Shown: positions 35,436-44,417 of the stretch, one piece after another
Position numbering within the stretch: position 1 is the first letter of the stretch
How the letters are laid out: each line of letters starts with the position of its first letter
DNA from: Quadrisphaera granulorum
GTDB lineage: Bacteria > Actinomycetota > Actinomycetes > Actinomycetales > Quadrisphaeraceae
Direction: 5' to 3'
NCBI RefSeq assembly: GCF_003149145.1
Contig: NZ_QGDQ01000009.1
Span: forward strand, 62,001 to 126,000
DNA: 64,000 nucleotides
Notes under the pieces: model-generated
The model's input: the letters and a program-made list of their open reading frames with translations, nothing else
Databases searched by the model: none
Told to the model about the DNA's origin: nothing
Program-made: the position numbers and the translations under genes

Positions 35436-35479
35436 TAACAGGCAAGAGTCTTTACGGATAGTTCCTTGCCAGTTAGCTT
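35436..35479 (+). promoter_or_regulatory. Candidate promoter and ROK operator of the sugar operon
   Basis: TAACAGGCAAG (35436-35446) and CTTGCCAGTTA (35465-35475) are inverted halves with one mismatch in 11 and an 18-base spacer. Between and over them, TTTACG (35451-35456) and TAGCTT (35474-35479) are spaced 17 bases apart, as -35 and -10 boxes. The region is markedly AT-rich for this genome and ends 51 bases before the first gene. The ROK repressor encoded in the operon is the obvious candidate to bind it. Confidence 0.55.
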
Positions 35480-35530
35480 CCTCGTCATCGACGCCCGCAG
35501 GCGTCCCCCGTCCGGCAGCGAGGACTCACG

Positions 35531-37186
35531 ATGAGACGAGCACTGCGCACGACCACCGCCCTGATCACCGCGGGGGCACTGGCCCTCTCCGGAGCGCTGG
35601 CGAGCTGTTCCTCGTCCTCCGCCGACAGGTCGGGGGTGCTGCGGGTGTGGGCCGGTGAATCCACGCCGTTCAACGACAACTTCAACCCGTTCTCGCCCGA
35701 CGCCGTCTTTGCGACGTTCGGTGCGATCTACGAGCCGCTGTTCTTCTACAACCAGCTCTCCAGCGACCCGCCGACCGGCATGATCGGCCAGTCCTTCGAG
35801 ATCAACGGTGACGGCACCGTCATCACCGTCAAGATCAAACCTGACCTGCAGTGGAGCGACGGTCAGCCCCTCACCGCCGACGACGTCGCCTTCACCTTTG
35901 GCTACGGCCCCAACAAGAGCCCGCAGATGGTCAGCGCGACCGCCCCGGACGCCACCACCGTGGTCCTGACGTACAACGCTCCCCAGTTCACCGCGGAGTC
36001 GCTGATCCTCGGCTCGACGACGATCATCCCGAAGCATGTCTGGAGCTCCATCACCGACTACGCCTCCCAGACCAACGAGAAGCCGGTCGGCTCAGGGCCC
36101 TACGTGCTCGACTCCTTCTCCGACGCCGCGTACACGATCAAGGCCAACCCGAAGTTCCGCGACGGCGAGCCGGCGGTCAAGGAGGTCCAGTACCTCGCGC
36201 TGGACGCCAACCAGTCCGGGCAGGACCTGCTGACCACTGACAAGCTCGACTGGTCCGGGCAGTTCATCGCCAACCCCGACAGCGTCACCGCCGGCGGGCG
36301 CATCGGCACCGCGAACTTCCAGCAGGACCCGACGGTCATCATGGCCTGCTCGAACGCCGACCTCGGATGCAAGGGGCCGCAGACCGACCCGGCCGTGCGT
36401 CAGGCGATCAACCTGCTGCTGGATCGCGACGAGATCGCGAAGAAGGCGTTCGCCGGTCTGACCGCGAAGGGCAACCCGGCGTTCCTGCTGCTGCCGCGTG
36501 ACCAGCAGTGGCTGGCCGACCCGGCGACCGGCGAGAGCCCGCAGTCACCGAACATCGCCGCGGCCCAGAAGGTCCTCGAGGACGCCGGCTATGCCAAGGG
36601 CTCCGACGGGATCTACGCCAAGGACGGCGTGCCGCTGGACATGACGATCGTCTCTCCGGACGGCTGGACCGACTACAACGACGCCGACAAGCTCATCAGC
36701 GAGCAGGCCGCCGCCGCGGGCATCCGCATCGAGGCGCGGACCGTCTCCGACGCGGAGTACTACACCCCGGCCAGCACCGGCGACTACCAGCTCATGCTCT
36801 GGGGCCTGACGCAGTCGCTCGTGGCCGACCCGTACTCCAACTACCACGAGTACTTCGCCAGTTCGGGCACCGCCGAGGTCGGCACGGCCCCGCCCTCCGG
36901 CCAGAACTTCGCGCGGTACTCCAACCCCGAGGTCGACGCCGCGGTGACGGCGGCCGCGGCCACCCAGGACGTGGCCGCCAAGCAGGCCGCCTACGCCACG
37001 GTCCAGCAGCACATCGCGGCCGACCTGCCCTACATCCCGGTGGTGGTCAACGCATCGCAGGCGTTCTTCGACACCAAGGACTTCACCGGCTGGCCTTCCG
37101 TGGAGGACCCCTACGCCGACCCGCTGCCCTACCTCTCGACGGCGTCCGGTGTGGTGCTCGCCCACCTCAAGCCCGTCCAGAAGTAG
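35531..37186 (+). CDS. ABC transporter substrate-binding lipoprotein (SBP_bac_5 family)
   Basis: A 551-residue exported lipoprotein with lipobox LASC (Cys near residue 26) after a normal signal peptide. The body is of the oligopeptide/dipeptide-binding type: WAGESTPFNDNFNPFSPDAVFATFGAIYEPLFFYNQL, DLQWSDGQPLTADDVAFTF, VGSGPYVLDSFS and DPAVRQAINLLLDRDEIAKKAF. Family 5 proteins also bind cello- and chito-oligosaccharides; the GH4, kinase and deacetylase genes downstream favour a sugar. ATG 35531 follows GAGGACTCACG. First gene of a nine-gene operon. Confidence 0.9.
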   Translation: MRRALRTTTALITAGALALSGALASCSSSSADRSGVLRVWAGESTPFNDNFNPFSPDAVFATFGAIYEPLFFYNQLSSDPPTGMIGQSFEINGDGTVITVKIKPDLQWSDGQPLTADDVAFTFGYGPNKSPQMVSATAPDATTVVLTYNAPQFTAESLILGSTTIIPKHVWSSITDYASQTNEKPVGSGPYVLDSFSDAAYTIKANPKFRDGEPAVKEVQYLALDANQSGQDLLTTDKLDWSGQFIANPDSVTAGGRIGTANFQQDPTVIMACSNADLGCKGPQTDPAVRQAINLLLDRDEIAKKAFAGLTAKGNPAFLLLPRDQQWLADPATGESPQSPNIAAAQKVLEDAGYAKGSDGIYAKDGVPLDMTIVSPDGWTDYNDADKLISEQAAAAGIRIEARTVSDAEYYTPASTGDYQLMLWGLTQSLVADPYSNYHEYFASSGTAEVGTAPPSGQNFARYSNPEVDAAVTAAAATQDVAAKQAAYATVQQHIAADLPYIPVVVNASQAFFDTKDFTGWPSVEDPYADPLPYLSTASGVVLAHLKPVQK

Positions 37187-37219
37187 CGGGCTCAGGACGA
37201 CGACGAGGACGAGCACCCG

Positions 37220-38224
37220 ATGGCCTTCTACCTGCGCCGCACGGCGTTCTACGCGGTCACCGTCTGGGCGGCGGTGTCGCTGAACTTCCTCCTGCCGCGC
37301 CTGCTGCCCGGAGACCCGGCGGCGATCATGATCGGCAAGCTGCGCCGCGCGAGCGGGGGGCGCCCGCTGTCCCCGGAGGTGATCGCCTCGATCAACGCGG
37401 TGCTGGGCCCGCCGAAGGGCACGTCCCTGTGGGAGCAGTACCTCATCTACTGGGGGCGGCTGCTGCACGGAGACCTCGGCATCTCCTCCACCCGGTACCC
37501 GGCGCGCGTCGTCGACCTCATCGCCGCGGCGCTGCCGTGGACGGTGGTGCTGGTGGGCACCGCCACGGTGCTCTCGTTCGTGCTGGGCATCGTCGCCGGG
37601 GCCTGGGTGGGGTGGCGCCGCGGCACGTGGCTCGACCACCTCGTGCCCGTCACCACGGTGCTGCAGTCGATCCCGTACTTCTGGCTGGCCCTCGTGCTCG
37701 TGGCGGTGCTGGCGGTCCAGCTGGGGATGTTCCCCATCGTCGGCGGTTACGACGTCTTCGACTTCCCCGCGGGTCCCGAGGCCAGCTGGGCCTTCCTCGT
37801 CAGCGCGTTCACCCACGCCATCCTCCCCGCCGTCACCATCGTCATCTCCTCCGTCGGAGGCTGGCTGCTGGGGATGCGCAACATGATGGTCGCCACGATG
37901 TCGGAGGACTACGTGGTCACTGCCCAGGCCAAGGGCCTGCGGCCGAGCCGGGTCCGCTCCCGGTACGCCGCCCGCAACGCGGCGATCCCCAGCCTGGCGG
38001 GCTTCGGCATCGCCCTCGGCTTCGTGGTGGCGGGCTCCATCGTCACCGAGCAGGTCTTCAGCTACCCCGGCGTCGGCAGGCTCATGATCCAGGCGGTGTC
38101 TGGACTGGACTACTCCCTCATGCAGGGCGTCTTCCTGGTCATCACCCTCACGGTGCTGGCGGCCAACTTCGTCATGGACCTCCTCTACGGCCTCATCGAC
38201 CCGAGGGTGAGGACGCATGCGTGA
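37220..38224 (+). CDS. ABC transporter permease (DppB type)
   Basis: A 334-residue permease with six helices. The start YLRRTAFYAVTVWAAVSLNFLLPRLLPGDPA is typical of DppB/OppB; the coupling loop is YVVTAQAKGLRPSRVRSRYAARNAAIPSLAGFGIALG, and VTEQVFSYPGVGRLMIQAV follows. A large periplasmic loop lies between helices one and two. The next gene overlaps its end by eight bases. Confidence 0.93.
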   Translation: MAFYLRRTAFYAVTVWAAVSLNFLLPRLLPGDPAAIMIGKLRRASGGRPLSPEVIASINAVLGPPKGTSLWEQYLIYWGRLLHGDLGISSTRYPARVVDLIAAALPWTVVLVGTATVLSFVLGIVAGAWVGWRRGTWLDHLVPVTTVLQSIPYFWLALVLVAVLAVQLGMFPIVGGYDVFDFPAGPEASWAFLVSAFTHAILPAVTIVISSVGGWLLGMRNMMVATMSEDYVVTAQAKGLRPSRVRSRYAARNAAIPSLAGFGIALGFVVAGSIVTEQVFSYPGVGRLMIQAVSGLDYSLMQGVFLVITLTVLAANFVMDLLYGLIDPRVRTHA

Positions 38225-39134
38225 GCTGATGCCCCGCTGGGACGGCAAGCTCGCCATCGGCGTGGCCACCGTCGCCCTCATCACGGTCTTCGCGCTGGTG
38301 GTGCCCCTGCTGGCGCAAGACCCGCGCAGCAGCGCCAACCCCGCGCTCCTGCCGCCCGGGCCAGGCCACTGGCTGGGCACCACCAAGCTCGGCAACGACG
38401 TGCTGGCCCAGCTGGCCGTCGGCACCCGCGGCTCCCTGTTCGTCGGGGTGCTCGGCGGGCTGGTGTCGCTGGTGCTGGCGCTGTTCTTCGGCATCCTCGC
38501 CGGCTACATCGGGGGTGTGGTGGACGAGGTGCTCATGCTCCTCACCAACATCAACCTCGTCATCCCCGGCCTGCCGCTGGTGATGGTCATCGCCGCGTAC
38601 GTGCAGAACGCCCCCGGGCTGGGGTCGCTGGCGCGCAGCTCGCTCATGGTGGCGCTCGTGCTCGGGGTGACCGGCTGGGCAGGCTCGGCGGTGGTACTGC
38701 GTGCGCAGGCCCGTTCGCTGCGCACCCGCGAGTACGTCGCCGCAGCCCGCGTGGCCGGCGAGGGCACGCTGCGCATCATCTGCGTGGAGATCCTCCCCAA
38801 CCTCGTGCCGCTCATCGCCGCCCAGCTCATCTACGGCGTGATCTTCACGGTGCTCGGCGAGGCCGGCCTCAGCTACCTGGGCCTAGGCCCCACGGGCTCC
38901 ATCACCCTCGGCACCATGCTCAACGACGCGCAGACCGGCCAGGCCGTCGGCACCGGCGCGTGGTGGTGGTTCGTGCCGCCCGGCACCATCATCGCCGCGC
39001 TCGGCGCGGGGCTGTCGTTGGTCAACTTCGCCCTCGACGAGGTGGTCGACCCGCGCCTGCGCCAGGCTCCGCAGGCCGTCCGCCGCCAGCGCCGCTCCCG
39101 CGCCGCCATCACCCGCGAGGAGGCCAGCGCATGA
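38217..39134 (+). CDS. ABC transporter permease (DppC type)
   Basis: A 305-residue permease, partner of the previous one. HWLGTTKLGNDVLAQLAVGTRGSLFVGVLGG is the DppC-type G-T-D-x-x-G-R-D region in altered form, and the coupling loop is REYVAAARVAGEGTLRIICVEILPNLVPLIAAQL. FTVLGEAGLSYLGLG is also a family motif. The ATPase gene starts within its stop (ATGA). Confidence 0.92.
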   Translation: MRELMPRWDGKLAIGVATVALITVFALVVPLLAQDPRSSANPALLPPGPGHWLGTTKLGNDVLAQLAVGTRGSLFVGVLGGLVSLVLALFFGILAGYIGGVVDEVLMLLTNINLVIPGLPLVMVIAAYVQNAPGLGSLARSSLMVALVLGVTGWAGSAVVLRAQARSLRTREYVAAARVAGEGTLRIICVEILPNLVPLIAAQLIYGVIFTVLGEAGLSYLGLGPTGSITLGTMLNDAQTGQAVGTGAWWWFVPPGTIIAALGAGLSLVNFALDEVVDPRLRQAPQAVRRQRRSRAAITREEASA

Positions 39135-40045
39135 TCGTCGAACGTGCGGCCGAGCCCGATCTCACCGTCCAGCCCGTGCTCACCGTCGAGGACGTGTCCA
39201 TCCGCTACGAGGTCGACCCACCCGTCGACGCCGTCCGCGGGGTCTCCTTCACCCTGCACCGCGGCGAGATCCTCGGGCTGGCCGGGGAGTCCGGCTGCGG
39301 CAAGACCACCCTCGCCTACGGCATCACGCGCCTGCTGAAGCCGCCCGCGGTGATGACCGGCGGCCGCGTGGTACTGCACGGCAGGGCCGGTCGAGATGCC
39401 GGTGGAGACCAGGACGACGACGAGGCCACCACCGACGTCGTCGCCCTGACCGGCGAAGAGCTGCGAAGGTTCCGGTGGGACCGCGTCTCCATCGTCTTCC
39501 AGGGGTCGATGAACTCCCTCAACCCCGTGATGACCGTCCGCGACCAGCTCCACGACGTCTTCACCACGCACCGCCCCGGCATGCGCCGCCGCGTCCGCGA
39601 ACAGCGTTGCCGCGAACTGCTCGAGCTGGTCGGGGTCGACCCGGCGCGCCTGGCCAGCTTTCCCCACCAGCTCTCCGGCGGCATGCGTCAGCGCGTCATG
39701 ATCGCGATGGCGCTTGCGCTCGACCCGCAGGTCATGGTCATGGACGAGCCGACCACCGCCCTCGACGTCGTCGTCCAGCGCAGCATCATCCGGGAGATCA
39801 TGGTGCTACGGGAGCGGCTCGGTTTCGCCGTCATCTTCATCACCCACGACCTGCCGCTGCTCATCGAGATCAGCGACCGGATCGCCGTGATGCGCGACGG
39901 TGAGGTGGTCGAGCTGGGCACCGCCGAGCAGATCTACCGCGCCCCGCAGGCCGACTACACCAAGCAGCTCCTCGCAAGCTTCCCCAGCCTGTCAGGCACT
40001 CGCGGCGGCTTCGTCAGGGGTCGCGAGGAGGTGCTCGGCGCATGA
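39131..40045 (+). CDS. ABC transporter ATP-binding protein (DppD type)
   Basis: A 304-residue ATPase. Walker [22 protein letters not shown]-loop [16 protein letters not shown], signature [20 protein letters not shown], Walker [17 protein letters not shown] and switch [11 protein letters not shown]. The insert [16 protein letters not shown] after the first strands is unusual. The C-terminal [18 protein letters not shown] is the short Dpp-type tail. Overlaps the next ATPase gene by four bases. Confidence 0.94.
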   Translation: MIVERAAEPDLTVQPVLTVEDVSIRYEVDPPVDAVRGVSFTLHRGEILGLAGESGCGKTTLAYGITRLLKPPAVMTGGRVVLHGRAGRDAGGDQDDDEATTDVVALTGEELRRFRWDRVSIVFQGSMNSLNPVMTVRDQLHDVFTTHRPGMRRRVREQRCRELLELVGVDPARLASFPHQLSGGMRQRVMIAMALALDPQVMVMDEPTTALDVVVQRSIIREIMVLRERLGFAVIFITHDLPLLIEISDRIAVMRDGEVVELGTAEQIYRAPQADYTKQLLASFPSLSGTRGGFVRGREEVLGA

Positions 40046-40908
40046 CGCCTGTCGACGGCGTGCTCAGCGCCAGCCACCTCGTGAAGACGTTCCGCCTGCG
40101 CTCCGGCCTTCGGAGCACCCCCGTGCACGCCGTGAAAAACGTGTCGTTCGAGGTGGTCCGCGGCCGTACGGTCGCGCTCGTGGGTGAGAGCGGGTCGGGC
40201 AAGTCGACCATCGCGCGGATCCTCGCCAAGCTCGAGACACCCACCTCCGGTCAGGTGCTCCTCGACGGCGTGCCCACGCCCACCCGGGGGCGCGCGCTCG
40301 CCGAGTACCGGCGGCGTGTGCAGATGGTGTTCCAAGACCCGTTCGCCTCGCTGAACCCGTTCCACTCGGTGGCGCACCACGTGGAGCGGCCGGTGCGGAT
40401 CCACCACCCGGAGTTGACATCGGCGCAGGTGGCGGCGCGGGTGCGCGACCTGCTCGACCGGGTCCAGCTGTCACCGGCCGACAGGTTCGCCTCCCGCCGA
40501 CCGCACGAGCTGTCCGGCGGGCAGCGCCAGCGCGTGGCGATCGCGCGGGCCCTGGCCCCGGGCGCGCAGTACGTGGTGGCCGACGAGCCGGTGTCGATGC
40601 TCGACGTCTCCATCCGGCTCGGGGTGCTCAACCTCCTGGCCGACCTGCAGCGCGAGCAGCACCTCGGTGTCCTTTACATCACCCATGACCTCGCCACTGC
40701 CCGCCACTTCTCCGACGAGCTGCTCGTCATGTACCGGGGAGACGTCGTGGAGCGCGGCCCCGCTGACGACGTGATCCTGCGCCCGCAGCACCCGTACACC
40801 CAGGCACTGCGGGAGGCCGCTGCAGACCCGGAGCGCCTCGGCGCGCTGCGCGACGAGGTCAGGCGCTCCCTCCGTCCCCTCGGCCAGGAGAGGAGCGCCA
40901 GCGCATGA
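40042..40908 (+). CDS. ABC transporter ATP-binding protein (DppF type)
   Basis: A 288-residue second ATPase of the importer. Walker A LVGESGSGKSTIARILAKLE, Q-loop MVFQDPFASLNPFHSV, signature PHELSGGQRQRVAIARALAP, Walker B YVVADEPVSMLDVSI and switch YITHDLATARHFSD. RPQHPYTQALREAAADPE is the usual oligopeptide-ATPase ending. It forms a heterodimer with the previous protein. Confidence 0.94.
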   Translation: MTPVDGVLSASHLVKTFRLRSGLRSTPVHAVKNVSFEVVRGRTVALVGESGSGKSTIARILAKLETPTSGQVLLDGVPTPTRGRALAEYRRRVQMVFQDPFASLNPFHSVAHHVERPVRIHHPELTSAQVAARVRDLLDRVQLSPADRFASRRPHELSGGQRQRVAIARALAPGAQYVVADEPVSMLDVSIRLGVLNLLADLQREQHLGVLYITHDLATARHFSDELLVMYRGDVVERGPADDVILRPQHPYTQALREAAADPERLGALRDEVRRSLRPLGQERSASA

Positions 40909-42080
40909 CTCCCGTCGACCCGGGCACCCCCACCTGGCTGCGTACCCGCAACGACCGCACCGCCCTGGCGCTGCTCCTGGAGCACGGCCCGCTCAGCCGC
41001 TCCCAGCTGGGCCGGCTGTCCGGCATGTCCAAGCCCACTGCGGGCCAGATGATCTCCCGCCTGGAGCAGGTCGGCCTCGTGGGGCCCGTGGGGGAGATCT
41101 CGGAGTCTCGCGGGCCCAATGCCGTCGTCTACGGGGTGCGCTCCGACGTCGTCGCCGGCGTGGCGGTGTCCGTGCTGGAGGGCTCGCTCGAGGCAGTGCT
41201 CACCGACCCGCTCGGCACGGCGCACCCGGTGGCGCAGGTGCCGTTGGCCGGCCGGGACCGCTCCCCCGAGGCCGACGTCGGCGCCGCCGTGGAGGCGGCG
41301 TGCCGCGCGGCGGGGGCCGACCCGGCGTCGGTGACGGTGGTCGTGGTGGGCGTGCAGGCAGCCGTCGGCGTCGCCCACGACGAGCTCTCGTTCACCGACA
41401 CCCTGCCGGGCTGGCCCCGGCGGGGCGCGCGGTCGCGGCTGGAGGCCGCCACCGGCCACGCGGTGACCCTCGAGAACGACGTGAACCTCGCGACGATCGC
41501 CGAGCGGGCCACCCCCGAGCTGGCGGACGCCGATGACTTCGCCCTGCTGTGGGTCGGCGAGGGCCTCGGTGTCGGCGTGGGGGTCGGCGGGGTGGTGCAG
41601 CGCGGGGCGTTCGGCGGGGCGGGCGAGATCGGCTACCTCGAGGTGCCGCGGTCGGCCGCCGCCATCGACCCCAATGCCACCGACTTCACCGACCTGCTCG
41701 GCGGCGCCGCGGTCGTGCGCCTGCTGGGCGGGCCTCCGGAGGAGCCGCTCCGATCGGCGCTCACCCGCCTCGACGACGACGTGCTCGCGCAGCTCGCCGA
41801 CCGCATCGCGCTGGCCGCGGCGCCCGTCGTGGGCCTGCTCGACCCGGGCGTGCTCGTGCTGGGCGGCCCGACCGGCCTCGCGGGCGGCCCCGAGCTGGCC
41901 GCGGCCGTCAAGGCGCGCCTGGCGTCCGCGCACCTCAAGACGGCGGACCCGCGGGACCGGCTCGGACGGTTGCGGGTGCTCGTCAGCGGCAGCGGGCCGC
42001 AGCCCGTGCTCCAGGGCGCCGGGCAGCTGCTCGTCGACGACCTGCGGGCGCGGCTCGAGTCCCGCATCGGCGTCCCGTGA
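40905..42080 (+). CDS. ROK family transcriptional regulator
   Basis: A 391-residue repressor. An N-terminal winged helix-turn-helix (LLLEHGPLSRSQLGRLSGMSKPTAGQMISRLEQVGLV) precedes a sugar-kinase-like ROK domain (VVGVQAAVGV, GHAVTLENDVNLATIAE, GVGVGVGGVVQRGAFGGAGEIGYLEV). The zinc-binding CxCGxxGC motif of many ROK proteins is absent (AIDPNATDFTDLLGG stands there), and the ATP phosphate loop is not convincing, so it is probably a sugar-binding regulator rather than a kinase. Fourth-codon-type overlap with the ATPase gene shows it is in the operon. The likely target is the inverted repeat at 35436-35475. Confidence 0.87.
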   Translation: MTPVDPGTPTWLRTRNDRTALALLLEHGPLSRSQLGRLSGMSKPTAGQMISRLEQVGLVGPVGEISESRGPNAVVYGVRSDVVAGVAVSVLEGSLEAVLTDPLGTAHPVAQVPLAGRDRSPEADVGAAVEAACRAAGADPASVTVVVVGVQAAVGVAHDELSFTDTLPGWPRRGARSRLEAATGHAVTLENDVNLATIAERATPELADADDFALLWVGEGLGVGVGVGGVVQRGAFGGAGEIGYLEVPRSAAAIDPNATDFTDLLGGAAVVRLLGGPPEEPLRSALTRLDDDVLAQLADRIALAAAPVVGLLDPGVLVLGGPTGLAGGPELAAAVKARLASAHLKTADPRDRLGRLRVLVSGSGPQPVLQGAGQLLVDDLRARLESRIGVP

Positions 42081-42123
42081 CGGGTCGCCGTCCCCCGTCC
42101 TGTTCCTACGTCAAGGAGACCCC

Positions 42124-43407
42124 GTGAAGCTCGCCATCGTCGGCGGCGGCTCGACCTACACCCCCGAGCTCATCGACGGCTTCGCCCGCCACCGCAGCGC
42201 GCTGCCGCTGGAGGAGCTGGTGCTCGTCGACCCCGACCCCCGCCGACTGGAGCTGGTCGGTGGCATGGCCCGGCGCATGCTCGCCCACGCTGGCCACCCC
42301 GTCACCCTCACGACGACGTCGGACGTGCGCGCCGGCGTCGACGGCGCGGACGCCGTGCTCCTGCAGCTGCGGGTGGGCGGGCAGGACGCCCGCAGCGCCG
42401 ACGAGACGTGGCCCCACGAGGCGCACTGCATCGGCCAGGAGACCACCGGCCCGGGCGGCCTGGCCAAGGCGCTGCGCACCGTGCCGGTGGCCCTGTCCAT
42501 CGCCGACGTCGTCAGGGAGCACGCGCGGCCGGGCGCGTGGATCGTCGACTTCACCAACCCCGTCGGCATCGTCACGCGCGCCCTGCTGGAGGCCGGGCAC
42601 CGCGCCGTGGGCCTGTGCAACGTGGCGATCGGCTTCCAGCGCCGCTTCGCCGCGGCGCTCGGCGTGCCCGCCGACGACGTCCTTCTGGGCCACGTCGGGC
42701 TGAACCACCTCACGTGGGAGCGCAGCGCGGTGGTCGGCGGCGTCGACCAGCTGCCGGGCCTGTTGTCCGAGCGGCTGGGCGAGCTGGCCGAGGAGGTGGA
42801 GCTGCCGGCGCCGCTGCTCGCGCAGCTGGCGGCGGTGCCCTCGTACTACCTGCGCTACTACTACGCGCACGACGAGGTGCTCGCCGAGCAGCTCGCCGCC
42901 CCCACGCGCGCCGACGCCGTGCGCGCCATCGAGCGGGAGCTGCTCGACCTCTACGCCGACCCGCGCACCGTCACCAAGCCGGAGGCGTTGGAGCGCCGCG
43001 GGGGCGCCTTCTACTCCGAGGCGGCGGTGGAGCTGCTCGTGCAGATGAGCAGCTCGGCGGGCAGTCCGCTCGACAGTCCGGCGGGGCGACCGCGGGTGGT
43101 GAACCTCCGCAACGACGGCGCCCTGCCGTTCCTCCCCGACGACCACGTGGTGGAGGTGCCGGCGGTGTTCCACGACGGGCGCTTCGTGGCGCGCGACGTC
43201 GAGGAGGTGCCGGTGGAGGCGCAGGGGCTGGTCGCGGCGGTGGCCGCCTACGAGCGGCTGGCCCTGGAGGCCGCCGTGCACGGCGGGCGCGAACGGGTGC
43301 TGTCGGCGATGCGCAGCCACCCGCTCGTGCTGCAGCACGAGCGTGCCGAGAAGCTCACCGACCTGCTGCTCGCCGAGAACGCGAGGTTCCTCCCGTGGGC
43401 GCGGTGA
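42124..43407 (+). CDS. GH4 family 6-phospho-glycosidase
   Basis: A 427-residue NAD- and metal-dependent glycosidase of family 4. KLAIVGGGSTYTPELIDGFARH is the NAD-binding start typical of 6-phospho-beta-glucosidases, GGQDARSADETWPHEAHCIGQETTGPGGLAKALRTVP the substrate-phosphate region, IVDFTNPVGIVTRAL the family N-P-V, and LCNVAIG plus VGLNHLTWE hold the metal-binding Cys and His. The GLNHLTW form separates beta-specific from alpha-specific GH4 enzymes. GTG 42124 follows AAGGAG. Since no PTS is present, its 6-phospho substrate should come from the kinase encoded next. Confidence 0.9.
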   Translation: MKLAIVGGGSTYTPELIDGFARHRSALPLEELVLVDPDPRRLELVGGMARRMLAHAGHPVTLTTTSDVRAGVDGADAVLLQLRVGGQDARSADETWPHEAHCIGQETTGPGGLAKALRTVPVALSIADVVREHARPGAWIVDFTNPVGIVTRALLEAGHRAVGLCNVAIGFQRRFAAALGVPADDVLLGHVGLNHLTWERSAVVGGVDQLPGLLSERLGELAEEVELPAPLLAQLAAVPSYYLRYYYAHDEVLAEQLAAPTRADAVRAIERELLDLYADPRTVTKPEALERRGGAFYSEAAVELLVQMSSSAGSPLDSPAGRPRVVNLRNDGALPFLPDDHVVEVPAVFHDGRFVARDVEEVPVEAQGLVAAVAAYERLALEAAVHGGRERVLSAMRSHPLVLQHERAEKLTDLLLAENARFLPWAR

Positions 43408-44417
43408 CCGGGGACCAGACCGTGGACCAGACCGTGGTGGTCGCCGTCGACGGCGGGGGCAGTAAGACCGACGCCGTCGCCGTGCGTCTGGATGGCTCCG
43501 TGGTGTCCCGCGCGCGTGCCGGAGGGAGCAGCCCCCAGATCGAGGGGCTCACGCGGTCGGTGGAGGTGGTCGACGCGCTGGTGCGCGAGGTCGCCGGCGT
43601 CGCGCCCCTGGCGGGAGTTGACCTGTTCCTCTCGGGCCTCGACTTCCCCGCGGAGGAGGAGGCGTACCGGCAGGCGATCGCCGACCTGCCGTGGGCGCCG
43701 GGTGCGCTGCTGGACAACGACCTGTTCGCGGTGCTGCGCGCCGGCACGTCCGCGGAGGCCGCCGTCGCCGTGATCTGCGGGACGGGCATCAACGCGGTGG
43801 GACTGGGGCACGGCGGAACGCGGGTGCGCTTCCCCGCGGTCGGGGCGATCTCCGGTGACTGGGGCGGCGGGGGCGGGTTGGGCTCGGAGGCGCTGTGGCA
43901 CGCCGCGCGCCACGTCGACGGGCGTGGCCCGGCGACGGCGCTGACCGAGGGCATCTGCCGGGTGCTGGACGTTCCGTCCGTGCCGGAACTCATCGCCGAC
44001 CTGCACTTCGGGCGCCGCTCCCAGGGCGACCTGAGGTTGCTGGCCCCGGAGGTGTTCCGCGCGAGCGACGCCGGTGACGCGGTGGCGGGCGCGCTGGTGG
44101 ACCGGCAGGCCGACGAGGTGGCCGCGCTGGTCACCGCCTGCGTCCGCCGGCTCGACCTGGCAGGCGAGCCCTTCCCGGTGGTGCTCGGCGGGTCGGTACT
44201 GCAGGCGGGGCACCGGCGCCTGGAGGACCGGATCGCCGCGAGGGTGCACGACGTCGCGCCGCACGCGGAGCTCCACCACCTGCGCGTGCCGCCGGTGGTG
44301 GGGGCGGTGCTGCGGGCGCTGGAACGGGCGGGAGCTGACGGCGGTGCGCTGGCCCGCGCCGAGGCCGAGCTGGTAGGGACGGCTCACGCCGCGCTGGTGG
44401 GCGGGGTGGCTCGATGA
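43404..44417 (+). CDS. BadF/BadG/BcrA-type kinase (N-acetylglucosamine kinase-like)
   Basis: A 337-residue ASKHA-fold kinase. VVAVDGGGSKTDAVAVRLDG is the phosphate-1 loop, ALLDNDLFAVLRAG the catalytic Asp region, AVAVICGTGINAVGLG the phosphate-2 loop and SGDWGGGGGLGSEALWHA the substrate loop of eukaryotic-like GlcNAc kinases. The late VVLGGSVLQAGHRRLEDRI is the adenosine loop. GTG 43404 overlaps the GH4 stop; another GTG at 43395 is possible. It probably phosphorylates the imported amino sugar or disaccharide at C6. Confidence 0.85.
   Translation: MTGDQTVDQTVVVAVDGGGSKTDAVAVRLDGSVVSRARAGGSSPQIEGLTRSVEVVDALVREVAGVAPLAGVDLFLSGLDFPAEEEAYRQAIADLPWAPGALLDNDLFAVLRAGTSAEAAVAVICGTGINAVGLGHGGTRVRFPAVGAISGDWGGGGGLGSEALWHAARHVDGRGPATALTEGICRVLDVPSVPELIADLHFGRRSQGDLRLLAPEVFRASDAGDAVAGALVDRQADEVAALVTACVRRLDLAGEPFPVVLGGSVLQAGHRRLEDRIAARVHDVAPHAELHHLRVPPVVGAVLRALERAGADGGALARAEAELVGTAHAALVGGVAR

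Noticed and set aside
40905-42080. ROK protein as a glucokinase
   Set aside because: A clear N-terminal helix-turn-helix is present and the zinc motif of active ROK kinases is missing, so a regulator is more likely.
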